Of a stretch of 64,000 nucleotides of DNA, positions 1 through 11,255 are shown piece by piece. The notes under the pieces were generated by a model. It did not search any database. It saw only the letters and a program-made list of their open reading frames with translations, and had not been told where the DNA came from. How positions within the stretch are numbered: position 1 is the stretch's first letter; every line of letters starts with the position of its first letter. The stretch is from positions 158,168,246-158,232,245 of the forward strand of contig CM045763.1 in the NCBI GenBank assembly GCA_025200525.1, in the 5' to 3' direction. The translations under genes were made by a program, and so were the position numbers. Source of the stretch: Camellia lanceoleosa (Eukaryota; Streptophyta; Magnoliopsida; Ericales; Theaceae).

Positions 1-540
1 GGTCACAAAAGTATATATTTCAAGGGGTTTGCTCTTGATATCAACTTGACTTTATGTTCCAATACATAGTGCTTTAGCTTTTGCAAAGCGAACACCAAGG
101 CAAGACATGTCTTTTCGATAGGGGAATAATTGGCTTCCACCCTAACTAGAGTATGACTCAAATAGTACAAGGCATTTCTTTCCCTTGCTCATTGTGTTGT
201 GCTAACAGTGCCCCTAACGAACCATCAAGGGCTACTATGTACAACAAAAGTGGTTTCACTTTTATTGGGCTTATGAGTATTGGAGGCTTTAAAGATACTC
301 CTTAATACTGTTAAATGCATTTTGGCACTGTTGATCCCATTCCAACGGAACACCCTTTTTTTATCAATCTTTAGAATGGCAAGCATCAACCCGCCAAGTT
401 GGAAATAAATCTTTTCATATATGCCAATCTTCCCTGTAGCCCTTTCAATTCCCTTAAATTTCATGGAGGAGGGATTTCAACAATGGCTTTAATCGTGGTA
501 GAGTCGACTTCAATACCTTTGTTTCAGACCACAAAGGCTT
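1..540 (-). pseudogene. pol relic: RT thumb/connection and RNase H of the Tat-like element
   Basis: Minus-strand translation gives, in order, a segment like the RT thumb (GIEVDSTTIKAIVEIPP, then GKIGIYEKIYFQLGGL), then GALLAQHNEQGKEM and EKTCLALVFALQKLKHYVL, which match the start of the Tat-clade RNase H domain. A longest open stretch lies at 225-464, and in-frame stops (for example just before GALLAQ) break the rest. The domain runs on beyond position 1. The enzyme would normally copy element RNA and degrade the RNA strand. Here it is non-functional because the upstream RT core is absent. Confidence 0.8.
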
Positions 541-690
541 AAGAAGGAAATATATTGTTGAGCCTTAATCGTGGTAGAGTCGATTTCAACAATGGCTTTA
601 ATCTCTAACCAAGACTAAGCATCTCACTATACTTTCATACGAATATGTCGCGATACTCCCCTAAGAAGGAAATATATTGTTGAGCCTCTT
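475..690. repeat. scrambled microduplications at an RT-core deletion junction
   Basis: Three short segments each occur twice in shuffled order: one at 475-494 and 583-602, one at 488-512 and 565-589, one at 538-563 and 661-687. They sit where about 200 codons of RT, including the catalytic YVDD region, should be: the RT lead-in ends near 600 and the thumb begins near 540. Shuffled local copies of this kind are typical filler DNA from error-prone end joining. Confidence 0.6.
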
Positions 691-1771
691 CTTCCTCTAA
701 TTTTGCACTAATGAAGGTTGGTTTATTTTCTATTTCATCACCAAGATTTACCTTACGAAGGATATCTACTATGCTTGGCCTCCTACTTCAAATTCTGTTA
801 GTGTAGGTTGAACTTCATCTTCGTTAACATCTTCCAACACTTCTTCAGTGATAGTCATATTCACTAAATATTTTCCTTCATCCCTGCAATAGCCTAACCC
901 TTCTGTCCTGGTGGTGATAGTACCGCATTGCTAGATAGCTTACCTCTACGAAGGTGTCAATGCAGCATCAAATGGTGTCATTGTTCTTGCTGGTATTTTT
1001 CAGGATCTAAACCAACTTTTACCAACATCTGCATAATTTCTATACTGAAGGTAGGCTTCTCAAAACTTGAAATATTTTTTTTTTTTTGGCATTTGTTCAA
1101 CTTTTACATTATGTTCAACATCTCCAAGTAAATGGAATATGATAGGTTTCGACCCTTTTCCTTTAGAAGGGACCACAATCTTATTGTATTTCTCTACATA
1201 TGTGTATTATGTCCTCCTTAATGGAAAACATTAAACTCACCCTTTAGATCCAAAATTAGGTTTATTGGGGCTAGAGCCTTTGTCCCCGGTCTTATTTCGA
1301 ACTTTGGCACATATTGAAAAATTCTTTTTGTCAAAACTAGAGTAGGCTCTAAAGCGTCTGCAGATTCTTTGACTTTTGGAGTATCTTCAAACTTTTTCAC
1401 ATCTTTTCCCTTTCTTTGTGTAGTCCTTGTATAAAAGCGAGCATCAACATAATAGGCTTCTACTTCTTCAAATGGGTCACCATCAACCACAATTGTCCCC
1501 TTTTTTTCGAGTGAAGACAACGGGTACTTGATACATAAGTGAAAATTTGCTGGTACTGCATGATGATTATGCATCTACGGTCTCCAACCAAAACATTGTA
1601 GGAGGTGTCTACATCAATGACCAAAAACCCAATGCTTTCTTTAATGTCCCCAAACTTGGTTCATAATTCAATCTTTCCCATAGGGTGTTGTTCATTTTGA
1701 TTGAATCCTTGAATGACTAGATGACTTGAGCAAAGGTATGAAAGTCGAACCCCTAATAGATTTAAGGCCCT
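603..1771 (-). pseudogene. PR-RT linker and RT lead-in of the Tat-like element
   Basis: The stretch 1218-1574 is open and begins MHNHHAVPANFHLCIKYPL, followed by a segment with DPFEEVEAYYVDARFYT. This resembles the linker between protease and RT in Ogre/Tat polyproteins. At about 690-790 the minus strand reads KPTFISAKLEEEEAQQYI, the usual lead-in to Tat RT. Between these two the frame changes and stops occur, and 1575-1771 connects to the protease with several stops. No catalytic residues lie here; the assignment rests on the order and on the motifs. Confidence 0.65.
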
Positions 1772-2101
1772 TCAAGGTAAGAGGTTTACAGCAAACCCTC
1801 CATCAATCATAACTCGAGAAATTTTCAAATCATGGATAAGCCTAGTGATAAACAAAGGACGATTATGGTTCACCATTTCAGTACACACGTCATTGTCACC
1901 AAATGTTACCATAGCCATGTAAGTAATTGTCTTCTCTTGATTTCTACCCTCAATTTCCTTATGAAAGTCCTCTAGCTTGGACAGGGCATATATTAAAGAC
2001 TTTTGAAGCTCTAGAGATATCTTCAGTGCATCATACATGCTTAACAATGCTGGAATTTTCTTAAGAGGAGCCACTACATCATATTTCACTTCCTCTTCCA
2101 T
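1772..2101 (-). pseudogene. retroviral-type aspartic protease segment of the Tat-like element
   Basis: A 109-codon open stretch contains VTFGDNDVCTEMVNHNRPLF and ends RVMIDGGFAVNLLP. The D-G-G-x-A signature is that of Tat/Ogre proteases (most have Ser where this has Phe), which process Gag-Pol in the virus-like particle. Only the N-terminal half with the catalytic Asp is open; the flap region downstream is broken by stops. It sits between gag and the RT linker as expected. Family assignment is firm; activity is very unlikely. Confidence 0.75.
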
Positions 2102-2349
2102 CAGCCAAACCTATGGAACTTCTAATGCTTGAGGGTCTTGAGGATTTCATGATTTCCTTTGGTAGGTTAAGTAAGTCTAGCATACTTTAGCACCATCTTT
2201 TTCATTGACCTCAACTTCTTTTATTCCATCACTTATTTGGACCGTGTTTACTAGTCCAGCTGCAGAATGATCATCATCATCATCAATCACTTCTCTATCT
2301 TCCTAGAACTACATTCTTCTCTTATTTCTTAGGTACTGAGAGTCATGCC

Positions 2350-3201
2350 TATAAAAGCATTGGGATTCTGCAAAACTGTTCTTCATGGCTTCCCAACTGA
2401 TCAAGGGAGCAATACCAATCAAAGGTGATCCTATCCAAAGAAAAAGGGAATTGTCATAGGCAAAATGCTTGATTTCGAGCTATTTCCCAACATTGTTTCA
2501 AAAAACGCCTAATATGTTTTTGAGGATCTCCATACCCCTCATTTAGAACAAAATTTGGCAACATATCCCTCAGGAAATGGTGTTTCCTCTACCCAAGAAG
2601 GAAACAAACCCCTTGGGCGATAAATGCCCATCTCTTGAAGATCAAGGATAGTTTCAGTCTTCTCCTCAATTGTGCCTTCTATGAGATCATATGCTTGAGC
2701 AGTTGTACCCTTTCTCTCCAAAGGTTCTGACATCTTGATTTCTATTGGCTTTAGTTTATAAAATGTCCTACAGAATCGATCAGCCATGGTGTCCCAATCA
2801 GGGATTGAATGGTGGGTTAAAGTACCAATCTATTGCCACCCATCCAAAGAAATGACGAATGGTCGTAGAAGTAATGCCTGGCTTTTTATTGTATTTCCAT
2901 ATTGTGCAAGGAAACAAATCAAATGACGCCTTGGACAACCCATCCCATTATATAAGGGAGAATGAGGTACCGTATATCCTCATGGGAATTGGACCCATTC
3001 GACCCAATTACGGAAAGGATGTCTAGAAATTTGATTTCTTTCAATAAACAGATTTTGATGGGCTTCGAAACTCTCATCTTTTAAAGAAACTGTTACTTTT
3101 GCCTGATGTTCTGCTTTCTTTCTAGCTTTAATTCTTGCTTTCTCATCATCACTTGGATTGTGAATGATATGTATTCCTCGCCCTTTAAAATTTGCATCCA
3201 C
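2350..3201 (-). pseudogene. second and third gag-capsid-like segments
   Basis: Two further capsid-like blocks lie between the gag zinc-knuckle segment and the protease. The first (about 2790-3010) reads GYTVPHSPLYNGMGCPRRHL with SQALLLRPFVISLDG and continues into WDTMADRFCRTFY. The second (about 2350-2600) reads FPEGYVAKFCSK, then in a shifted frame EGYGDPQKHIRRF, and then PFSLDRITFDWYCSLD. Both follow the usual Tat capsid pattern (aromatic-rich start, G-x-P-x-x-H-hxxF, LxxxFxxSL...WY). Both are broken by stops and frame changes. They may be true tandem capsids, or a rearranged gag from a second element. Confidence 0.5.
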
Positions 3202-3348
3202 AGTGATGACGTTACAAGGAAAGTCAAAATGGTCACTTGATAAACTTTCTCCGTTATATGTCCTAGTGGGAGATGTGTATGGTGAACCATCAAGGGAAAA
3301 GTCAAGTTTCCAATCTTCATTATGATCTTCAATTTGAGATGATTTTGC

Positions 3349-3816
3349 TTATTTATTTGAATGATTCCATACTTCATCATCTGACCTACACTTGTGATTC
3401 ACCTCATCATCCCTAAAGTGCAATTGTTGTCTCGCCTTTTTCACAAGCTCAGAGTCAGACCTACACCCAGTATCTCCCTGTTCTGTTCCCCTTAAATATT
3501 CTAGAGTGTTTTGATAGTACATTGGTGGTATTAGAGAATATTCTCGAGAAAAGGTTTCTGAAGTGTATATTGGAGAGGTTGGTGTGTGCTCTGGGGAGTC
3601 AAGTATACAAATAGGAGATGTAATACAATCTTCTTCTCTAACTCTTGAACAAACTTCATTCTCTTCATCTTCATCGTCAGCACTTAAAACAATGATGGTT
3701 AGGCAAGGGGCCAAAGTAAACTTTTCCTTCATTCTCTTATCAAAGTGGTTTACAACTCCAAATATTGAAATTCTAAAGGTAGAAATTCCTCCAGTGTGAC
3801 TGGGACAAGGGGACAC
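3349..3816 (-). pseudogene. acidic, Ser/Pro-rich gag-pol spacer, unrecognised
   Basis: A 155-codon open stretch on the minus strand, between the zinc-knuckle segment and the second capsid-like block. It is rich in Asp/Glu near residues 46-62 and in Ser/Thr/Pro near residues 68-95. I recognise no domain. Position and strand suggest a low-complexity spacer of the retroelement polyprotein. It could equally be a chance opening in decayed sequence. Confidence 0.35.
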
Positions 3817-3992
3817 TGCTCTAATTAGTCATAATTTCTCCAATTTTTCCTTCTTTAGGTCCTTTCCTTTTCTCTTACTTACTTTAGCTCTTTTTTTTGT
3901 CTCTTGGAAAGTTTTGATTTTTACTTCTTGGAAATTTTTGGTCCTTGTTGTGTTGTAGAAACAACCACATTTCTAGCTTTCACTGTGGCATT

Positions 3993-4205
3993 TCACTTTT
4001 TCCTTATGCTTTTTGACTGAAAAATGACCCATTCACCTTTATTATCATTGTCGACAGTGATTGGGTTAGCCGATGCTTTCTCTTGAGAAGGGAGCTCAAT
4101 AATCTTAGAGTCCAGAAGTTCTTGAATTTTATCTTTCAGAACAAAACACTCCTTTAGCAGATGGCTAATCAAACGATGATAGGGGCAATACTTTGGATCG
4201 TTCAT
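3993..4205 (-). pseudogene. gag C-terminal zinc-knuckle-like segment
   Basis: This 70-codon segment begins MNDPKYCPYHRLISHLLKEC and continues with LKDKIQELLDSKII. The pattern C-x2-H-...-H-x3-EC followed by a lysine-rich helix is the usual Tat/Ogre nucleocapsid-like motif just before protease. It continues in another frame from 4202-4564, which carries the basic region KRRRSRTVKRVK. The motif binds nucleic acid in related elements. Here it is cut off from the protease by extra capsid-like blocks. Confidence 0.65.
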
Positions 4206-5065
4206 TTTTCTATTTTATGTGGTCTTTTCACCTCAGAAAGAGCAATGAACTTTTGCACCAACAGATTTTCAAGTAAGTTTTCGACGAAATCATCCGTGAA
4301 AGAATATTTCTTCTCCAACCTTTCTTTCATAGTCACCTTTTTAAATTCCTTGGGCTTTTTAGCCCCAACCACAACAATACCCTTCTTTCTTGTTTTAACT
4401 ATAGCTGCGGTTGAGGACTTAACCCTTTTAACTGTCCTAGACCTCCTTCGTTTAGCCAGATGTAGTTCCATATCATAAGCTTTGGTGCATAGATCATTGA
4501 ACCCTTCTAAAGTTTGAGCCATAAGAGCTGTAGAAAGCTTATGTGGGAAGTTGTTTAGGCACATCCGACTTAACTCTAATTACATGAACTTTTGAGGGTA
4601 GGCAAATGTTAAAGCTCGCCACCTTGCGATGAAATATGTAATAGGCTCATTGTCTTGTTGCTTGGTTTCAATCAATTCTGGTACTTTGACTTGCCTTTGC
4701 GTATTGCAGAATTGTTTAAGGAACTCCTTCACCATGGAATCCTAATTTGGGATTGATCTCTCAGGAAGGTTAGCATACCATGTAAATGCAGAATTTTCAA
4801 GTGATTGGACAAATAGTTATAGGCAAAGGGCCTCATTTTGGGTTATTGGCCCTTATCTTCAAAGAAAGTGAGCCATATATTGTCTTGGATCTCCTGGCCC
4901 ACCAAACATTTGAAATCTGGTTGCGAAAAACCAGAAGGAAATGGAATAGCATCTACCATGCTAGGTAATTACTCAAAAATTCTCATCATATTTCTCCTTA
5001 ACTTTTTTTACTTGTCTCTTTACCATATCATCAATCATGGCCATGAGCATTGGATTCATACCACC
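4206..5065 (-). pseudogene. gag capsid segment, left of the LTR A insertion
   Basis: After the insertion site the minus strand reads GGMNPMLMAMIDDMVKRQVK, a charged helix, then PFPSGFSQPDF, then (with frame changes) NEALCL, FVQSLENSAFTWYANLPERS, MVKEFLKQF and YFIARWRALTFAYP. This is the classical capsid region of a Tat gag. Several stops interrupt it. Its reading phase at the LTR junction is the same as that of the gag piece on the other side of LTR A, so the two are halves of one gene. Confidence 0.7.
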
Positions 5066-8000
5066 ACTGGTGTAGCTTGACTTTTCGTGCTTCTTTCGGA
5101 TATGACTAACCCTACAGTTCGAACTCCCGTGGTTCTGAATCTGATTCCACAAGTGCAATGTGAAATAGATAAACACAAATAAGTCCAAATCTGGCAATTC
5201 TTTTGAAAAATTGATTTTGAATCAAAATGCCAAAAATGGACTGCTTTGCCTGATACAGAGTCGCTACCTAAATATTTTTGAAAAATTTAGGAAACCCATG
5301 ACTCGTGCCAAAGGCCACATGTTTGTCATCACCAAGATTGTCTCTGCTTGGGAACTTAGGTATGAGAGGGGAAGGTCATGAATTGAGCACCCCACTCGCC
5401 TAATCAAAGATCGGCCTCTACTAATCATGATGTGATTCTTATTTACATTATATGCTCTTGTTCCGATTATTAGACTAATTTACTATCTGTTGCACACAAG
5501 TATAGACTAATTTGTAAAAATTGAAACACTTTGATTTTTATGTTTGTTTGAAAATTGTTTGAATATGTACCACTTGAAAAAGTGATCTCATAGGTACATT
5601 TGATCAAATCATCCCAATTCAAGAAATTAGCCTTAATCCATAGGCATTCAAACAATTTATCACTTAAGCAATTAGCCTCATGGTAATCATGCTTGACATA
5701 GCAACAATCACACTCATGCAATATACTAAAGCAAATAAAAGCTTACACTAATTCCCGAGGTGAGTCAAAAGAGAAACTAGTTAGAAAAATACATGATCCT
5801 AATTAATGAAATATGCCTAATGCAACACATGCAAAGATGCAATTAAAAGGCTTGGCCACTAATTATGACATGTGAATCAATTTGATAGCATGCGGTTTAA
5901 ACATGTATTCAACGAAGTAATAAACGACAATGCTTGTTAGAATGGTGAACCGATCCTCGATGCATGCAAGACAAGTGGATGCAAATCATGGAATATGCTA
6001 AATAAAACATGATGTTCTATTCTATCCATCATAATCGGGTAAATAAAAAGAAAAAAGACGTGGGGTTGGAAGACATACACACATTATTACAAGTTTGCCC
6101 TTGCACAGGAGGGTCCGAATAAATGAATTAGCTAAGCTACTTAACTAATTATTACAATACCGAATTTAACTAACTATTCTAGCTAATTAAATAGTTACAA
6201 AACAAAATTAAATCAACTAGCTACTCTAACTAATTAATGCAAATTAACTAATTAAACTAGCTAACTAGTTACATTACGAAATTAATTAATGAAGTAGTTA
6301 ATTACAAGTTGTACAACATTAACAAATGTAATGCGTCCCAAGGAGCAAGGAAATGGCTTATGCATACACATGAATTTCTCCCCCCGAGAATGCCTCTGCA
6401 CTGTTTTTACACCTTAGCCTCTGCTCTGCTCTATGAAGAAAGTGGTGCTGCCTGGCTAAAAAAGGTGGTTGGTAGGCCTGAAGTGGTGGCCGGCTGCCCA
6501 GTAGTGGTGGCCTGCCGGCCACTAATGTTGGGTTTCTCCTACTGCAACAAAAAACAAACGGAGTACAAATAGAGCATCCTTAAGGGATGTTTGTCCACCC
6601 TACCCTTCCTTATTATCGAATAGCTCAAAGGAGTGGTAGGCTCGATTTGTAAGCCATCAATCGACTCAAATTCATTGCGTAATGACTTATGAACCAAGGG
6701 ATACAATTTCAATAAATACATAATTAAAGACTCATGAACCCTCTCCCTATCATGATATTGATCAAAGGAAGCGGTTGATGTTGAAACTTGAACCATTTTC
6801 ATCACTAGTTAGTATGAAATGCTTCAAGACTCAATGGGTTCAATTAACATCCGATGGAACCGTAACCATTTCATTATCTTACTCCATTTTATCCCCAATT
6901 TTAACATCTCTTTTAATTACTTTTCCATTCATTAGTCATTTTAGTCCAAAATGAGGATTAAGTCCACTAATGAAGAGGAGGTCAAACAAAGGGTTGTTTA
7001 GGCATGAGAGAGATGTCATGTCGTTAGTAATGAACCTTCGAAGAGATTAAACCATTAAGCCCAACAATCTCTATCCCAAGCTTAAACAAACAATTGGTTT
7101 GAAACAACTCTCAAAGAAGGGAAAAAGTCAAGAAATGAAGGAGGTTACAAAAGTTATTAGAGATGAACACAAGTATGGAAAACTTGAAATAAAAGCTATT
7201 AACTCAAATAGGTTGGTGTCTAATGCCTAAAACACCAAACCTATGAGGACTATTACACTACAAGCATGCTATACAAAGAATAAATGAAATAACCAGCCTA
7301 AAATAGTCCTAAAGTAAGCAAAAACAGTGCTGAAATTCACATGGAAAAGCTTGAAAAAGTTAGCTACAATATTGAGGAATTTAAGCTAACAAACAAGCAC
7401 AAGGAGGGGAGGCTAACCCCTCAATTTTTGGGAGTTCAAAACTACATTTTTAGCTTCTGAAACCTCTGAAAATCACTGGCAAAAAGCTCAAAAAAAGTTG
7501 ATGAAAAGATGGGAAACACAAGGGCAAAGGCTTAAGAAGCAAGGTTCAAAGAAGGCTGGTCAACCCCTCTACTTTTAATGGCGTTACACCAAAAGTTCAG
7601 CCCATAAACATAGGTGAAAAAACAGTACAAAAACAACAAGTAAACATAGAAAAGAAGCAGTGTAAAGATAGTCAAAGTTATACCTCTTGAAGCAAGGTAA
7701 CTCTTTTGTTAACAAATCCACAAGTTCTCACTCTCAAAGGCTAAGATTTGAGCTCAAGAACCTTAGCAAGAAGAGCTAAATTTTTGGTTTAGGAAGCGTA
7801 GAGAGAGAGTGCTATGCAAGTTTTGGAGTTTTTAGAATTTTTTTTCTAACCTAAAAACATGAGGGAAGGTCAAGTATATATAGAAACATAGGTTGATATC
7901 TCGGAAATATCCACATAGAGACAATTGGAGTGGTGCATGCATTTGTGGAGACAGCTAGCAAAACTATCTAGTTTTTGACATAAGTGATCGGCCAGACAAA

Positions 8001-8601
8001 AATCTACTTTCAGGCCCAACTTCAAACGGGCATATCTGCCTCATCCGAACTCAGATTCAAGTCATTCTTGAGTCTAAATTGAAGCCCCGGAAGTCTAATT
8101 TCCAATGAAGGTAGCCTCACTTCTAAATTATAGGTGTGAAAAGATATATGCCTATTTTAGTGAAGGCTTCTCATTTACGTCCTAACGGATTGATGCCTAA
8201 CTTTTCCCCCAACTAGTTTTCTTCCCTCCTCTCCTATTTTCTTCAACTCCAAACCTATAAATAAGATGTTTTTAAAGATTTTTCAAAGAGTTCACCATGC
8301 TTTCATTTATTTCTACTTTGTCCTTACTCAATTTACCGAAAAGTGCAGTATTTTAAACGAAATGCAAGTCTCGGAACATCGTAGAAATATTTGGAAAAAT
8401 ATTTTGAAAAAGAGGGTTTTAAGGTCTACAATAGTTTTGGTCTAAAGTGGTTTTGGTCCAAAACGGGATGTAAGGCTGGGATTTAGAAGCTCTTCTTGCT
8501 GAAGAAATCAAACGTTTATACAGCATAACTTTCATCATCAAGTGATCGACTTGAGGCGCCCAAGTCTTAAGAGCGGTCAAAAATGGGGTGTCTACAACTG
8601 G
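5066..8601. mobile_element. solo LTR A (Tat/Ogre-like), TSD ACTGG
   Basis: A 3526-bp LTR runs from 5071 (TGTAGCTTGA) to 8596 (GGGGTGTCTACA) and is flanked by the 5-bp duplication ACTGG at 5066-5070 and 8597-8601. No internal coding region, PBS or PPT is present, so this is a solo LTR left by LTR-LTR recombination. Its right 250 bp and its left part (the block beginning near 5111) align by eye with LTRs B and C. The LTR's own transcription direction is minus: a TATA-like stretch lies on that strand near 7875-7883. It splits the gag gene of an older Tat-like element. Confidence 0.93.
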
Positions 8602-8986
8602 CTAGGTCAGAGTAACAAGGACCATTGCCCCTTTGGGCCAGTGTGCTTTGTATACCTACAGATGTCCCCACCACAGGTTGTGTCGTTTGTTTGGGTGCAC
8701 TTCCTATTCTCGTCATTTGGGCCTGCAACTGTTGCATTTGCTCCAACTTGCCAGCCATTTCCCGTTCTCTTCTTTCAAGTTGCTCTTGTAGGGCCATCAT
8801 TTTTTCTTTGAGACCCTGTTGGTCCTGTTGAACTTGCAAATTTTCGCCTTCCTTTTCAACATCAATCATCATAACATCAACGACTTTGTTGACATTTCTC
8901 AAATCATCGTTTTTAATATTCGTTGAAACAGATGAGTTAGATGAGACAGTATCATCTTGTTCATATAAATGATTATCAATCCCCAC
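8602..8986 (-). pseudogene. gag N-terminal segment with coiled coil, right of LTR A
   Basis: About 128 codons from the ATG at 8986 down to the target duplication. Residues 60-100 form a strongly charged Gln/Glu/Arg-rich helix (KEKMMALQEQLERREREM, then KLEQMQQLQAQMTR), as in the coiled-coil N-terminus of Tat gag proteins. The natural ORF appears to run on into the LTR and stop there, which is an artefact of the insertion. The start codon is only the first ATG in the open frame; gag probably began further upstream. Confidence 0.6.
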
Positions 8987-10207
8987 AGCCTTACTTACAT
9001 TTGAAGCATTTGACTACGATACTTTGTTCTAAGCCTCACGGGTTCATAGACCTTGTTATAGGCCTCGTTCTCACTTCTTCCATAGATGGTTGGATCAAGG
9101 AAGAAATATTTTTCAAGGGTCATTTACTCTCCGCTTTTGAGAGGCTTGACTTTCTAGTCGAGTCCAATTCCATCCTAGTGTGAATATATGACTTTCAATT
9201 TATTTTTGGCATTCATCTCTCGAGAGAGCCTTTTCAATAACTCCTATAACATTTTTTGCCATTGTTCTTTGTTCCAATTTCCTTAAGGCCTTATTCTTCC
9301 TTCGTCTTTGTTTTTCAAAACTAGACCATCTAATGACACATTAGGTCCAGCCTTGGGGCATAGAAGGAACCGTTTGCGTTTTTGCAAATTCCTCATAGAT
9401 TTTCAAAATAGTCCCTGCATTTTTGGGAACAAGGAGATTTTTTTTTTTTTTTTTTTTTTTTGTAGCCCATAATTGGGACAAGTTGATGTTGATTCAACTT
9501 TACGCCTTGAACAGAATTGTTGGTTCGTAGGCCGTAGTTGTTTTTTCATCAATAGAGGCGGTTGTTTTTCCATCAATGGGAGTTTGGGTCATTACCCTCC
9601 TCCCTATGGCCCTAACAATGGCCATGTTTTCAGCAAAGGCCCTCCTCTAGGCAGACTCCGCCAGTTTGACGAAGTCTTCTACCCTTGTGAGTAGTTAGGC
9701 CGCAACATTTTGTGTGCGCCCGTTGAAGTTGCAACAAAGGCCACAATTGCAACTCGATTAGCCTCCCTTGCCTGGATTAGAAAGCTCTTTGTTCGGGTTG
9801 TGGCCTTCACTATTGTGTACTATTTCAACGCCTTCACATAATCTTCAACAATCTTTTTTCAAATTTTCAACTTTGTAGAGAAGTTTCACCATCTTCGTGA
9901 CACTAGTTACCTTTGGGACAGTGAAGAGCATTCACTCTGGAGCCCCTTGGGCAACAGGTGTTGGGGAAAGAAGTGCATCTTTTTAGGATTTCGCTAGTTC
10001 TACCTTTAGGACAACCAAGAGCATTCGCACCGGAGTCTCTCAGATGATAGGCGCTATCTCCATCCTTGGTGATTTTAGAACCACCGAAGTGTAAATTAGC
10101 ATCTTGATAGTTGCTTCAGTGTTCCTATCACAAAAGAATAAGTCAGTAAGTTTCAATTATATATATATATATTTTTTTTTGTTCTTCAAAGGATGGAAGG
10201 AGAAATA
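8987..10207 (-). other. retroelement leader / degenerate 5' gag
   Basis: This 1.2 kb lies between the PBS-like site and the first recognisable gag segment. I see no convincing open reading frame on the minus strand. It has a poly-T tract at 9440-9461 and an (AT)n-T run near 10158-10180. Long leaders are usual in the Tat/Ogre clade. The plus-strand opening at 9473-9694 has no recognisable content. Confidence 0.45.
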
Positions 10208-10231
10208 GGTCCTACTGGGCATGCCAGAATT
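10208..10231 (-). promoter_or_regulatory. primer-binding-site-like region next to the 5' LTR
   Basis: On the minus strand the LTR ends TGTCTACA and is followed, after a few bases, by CTGGCATGCCCAGTAGGACC. A TGGCAxGCCC...GGGACC-type site right after the LTR is characteristic of plant Tat/Ogre elements. I have not identified the priming tRNA. Confidence 0.6.
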
Positions 10232-10613
10232 TGTAGACACAATTTTTGAAATGTGAAGTGTTTCAACACATTTTAAAATTCATGTTACAAATGACCACTG
10301 TTTAGTTTTTGGACTAAATAGTGTTGATTATTTGAATAGCAAGTTCCAATTTTCAATCTATATTACAAATCGTTAATTACACATTTTATTTAAATGACAC
10401 CTCTAATCAATGAAGAACAAGAAAATTAACATAAATTAATATAAGGAAAAGACATATTTTATAGAAATTATTGTGGGTTTTAAAGCCTTGAATACGAAGT
10501 ACAATTCTTGGGCTTGGAATCCTTTACCTATTCATCGCCATTATGCGTTTGTAGAGTAGGCTCTTGAGTTCTTTGAGTTTCTCATATTATTTCTTGTGAA
10601 GACTTCTTTAACT

Positions 10614-10654
<41 letters not shown>

Positions 10655-11255
10655 ATACACACACACACACACACACCCCTTTGATTCTCTGACTTCTGAT
10701 TTTTGGTCCCCTTTCTTGTGTGATGATCCTCATATTTATAGAGGGCATCCATATGATAAGAGTGTCTCATTTTCAATTTGAATTTCAAATTAAATGATAA
10801 TGCCATTTGAATTACAAATCGAATGATAACGCCATTTGAATTTAGGCGTAACCATATCTAATTAATCTTATATTTGATTAATCGCATTGATGCTTTGGAT
10901 TTCATCATGTGTGGTATCCTTGCTATAAGCTCTACAAGTGTCATCTTTCGTAGGCTTTACGTGTGATTTGAGTATCTTGAATAATGTCGCTAAGATACGA
11001 TGTTGTTTTATTTATGCATTTCAATGGATCAAGTTGATCATTTTAGGAAGTAATTACCTACAACAATCTCATCATAGGCTCTATGGGTGTCATTAACTAA
11101 TTGACCGTATTTGAAATTTGAACATAAATTTGGTTAAAATTTATATGCCAATAATGTCCTAAATGTGCTTCATATAAAATTTCATATTTTTCATGATCTT
11201 TGTCAATCAGATTCTAAACTCTAAGAACAAACTCATGAACTTCGCAACCCTAACA
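10232..11255 (-). repeat. 5' LTR of the Tat-like element (right edge tentative)
   Basis: The edge at 10232 (TGTAGACAC on the plus strand) is fixed by the adjacent PBS-like site. A TATAAATA box lies on the minus strand at 10733-10740, which would start the transcript near 10705 within the LTR. The CT/CA microsatellite at 10621-10676 lies in the R/U5 part. The outer edge near 11255 is a guess from a TGTTAGGG start on the minus strand. The partner LTR is outside the window. Confidence 0.5.
10621..10676. repeat. compound (CT)n-(CA)n microsatellite
   Basis: A run of CT dinucleotides with one interruption is followed directly by a run of AC dinucleotides. It produces the spurious low-complexity ORFs on both strands here. 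Confidence 0.9.

Larger units (their letters stand above)
1..11255 (-). mobile_element. Tat/Ogre-lineage Ty3/gypsy relic, 5' portion
   Basis: Decayed LTR retrotransposon read from right to left. In transcription order it shows a 5' LTR ending at 10232, a PBS-like site, a long leader, gag, a protease with an Asp-Gly-Gly active site, and RT/RNase H pieces that run off the window start. The order gag-PR-RT-RH and motifs such as VMIDGGFAVNLLP and EKTCLALVFALQKL are characteristic of the plant Tat/Ogre clade. The coding part has many stops and frameshifts and the RT core is missing, so it cannot be autonomous. Solo LTR A (5071-8596) interrupts gag. The right edge at 11255 is tentative, chosen from a TG-type start (TGTTAGGGTTGCG on the minus strand). 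The 3' LTR lies outside the window, so no target duplication can be checked. Confidence 0.8.

Noticed and set aside
8542..9183. Plus-strand ORFs over the gag N-terminal region
   Set aside because: They are shadows of the minus-strand gag frame and have no motif.
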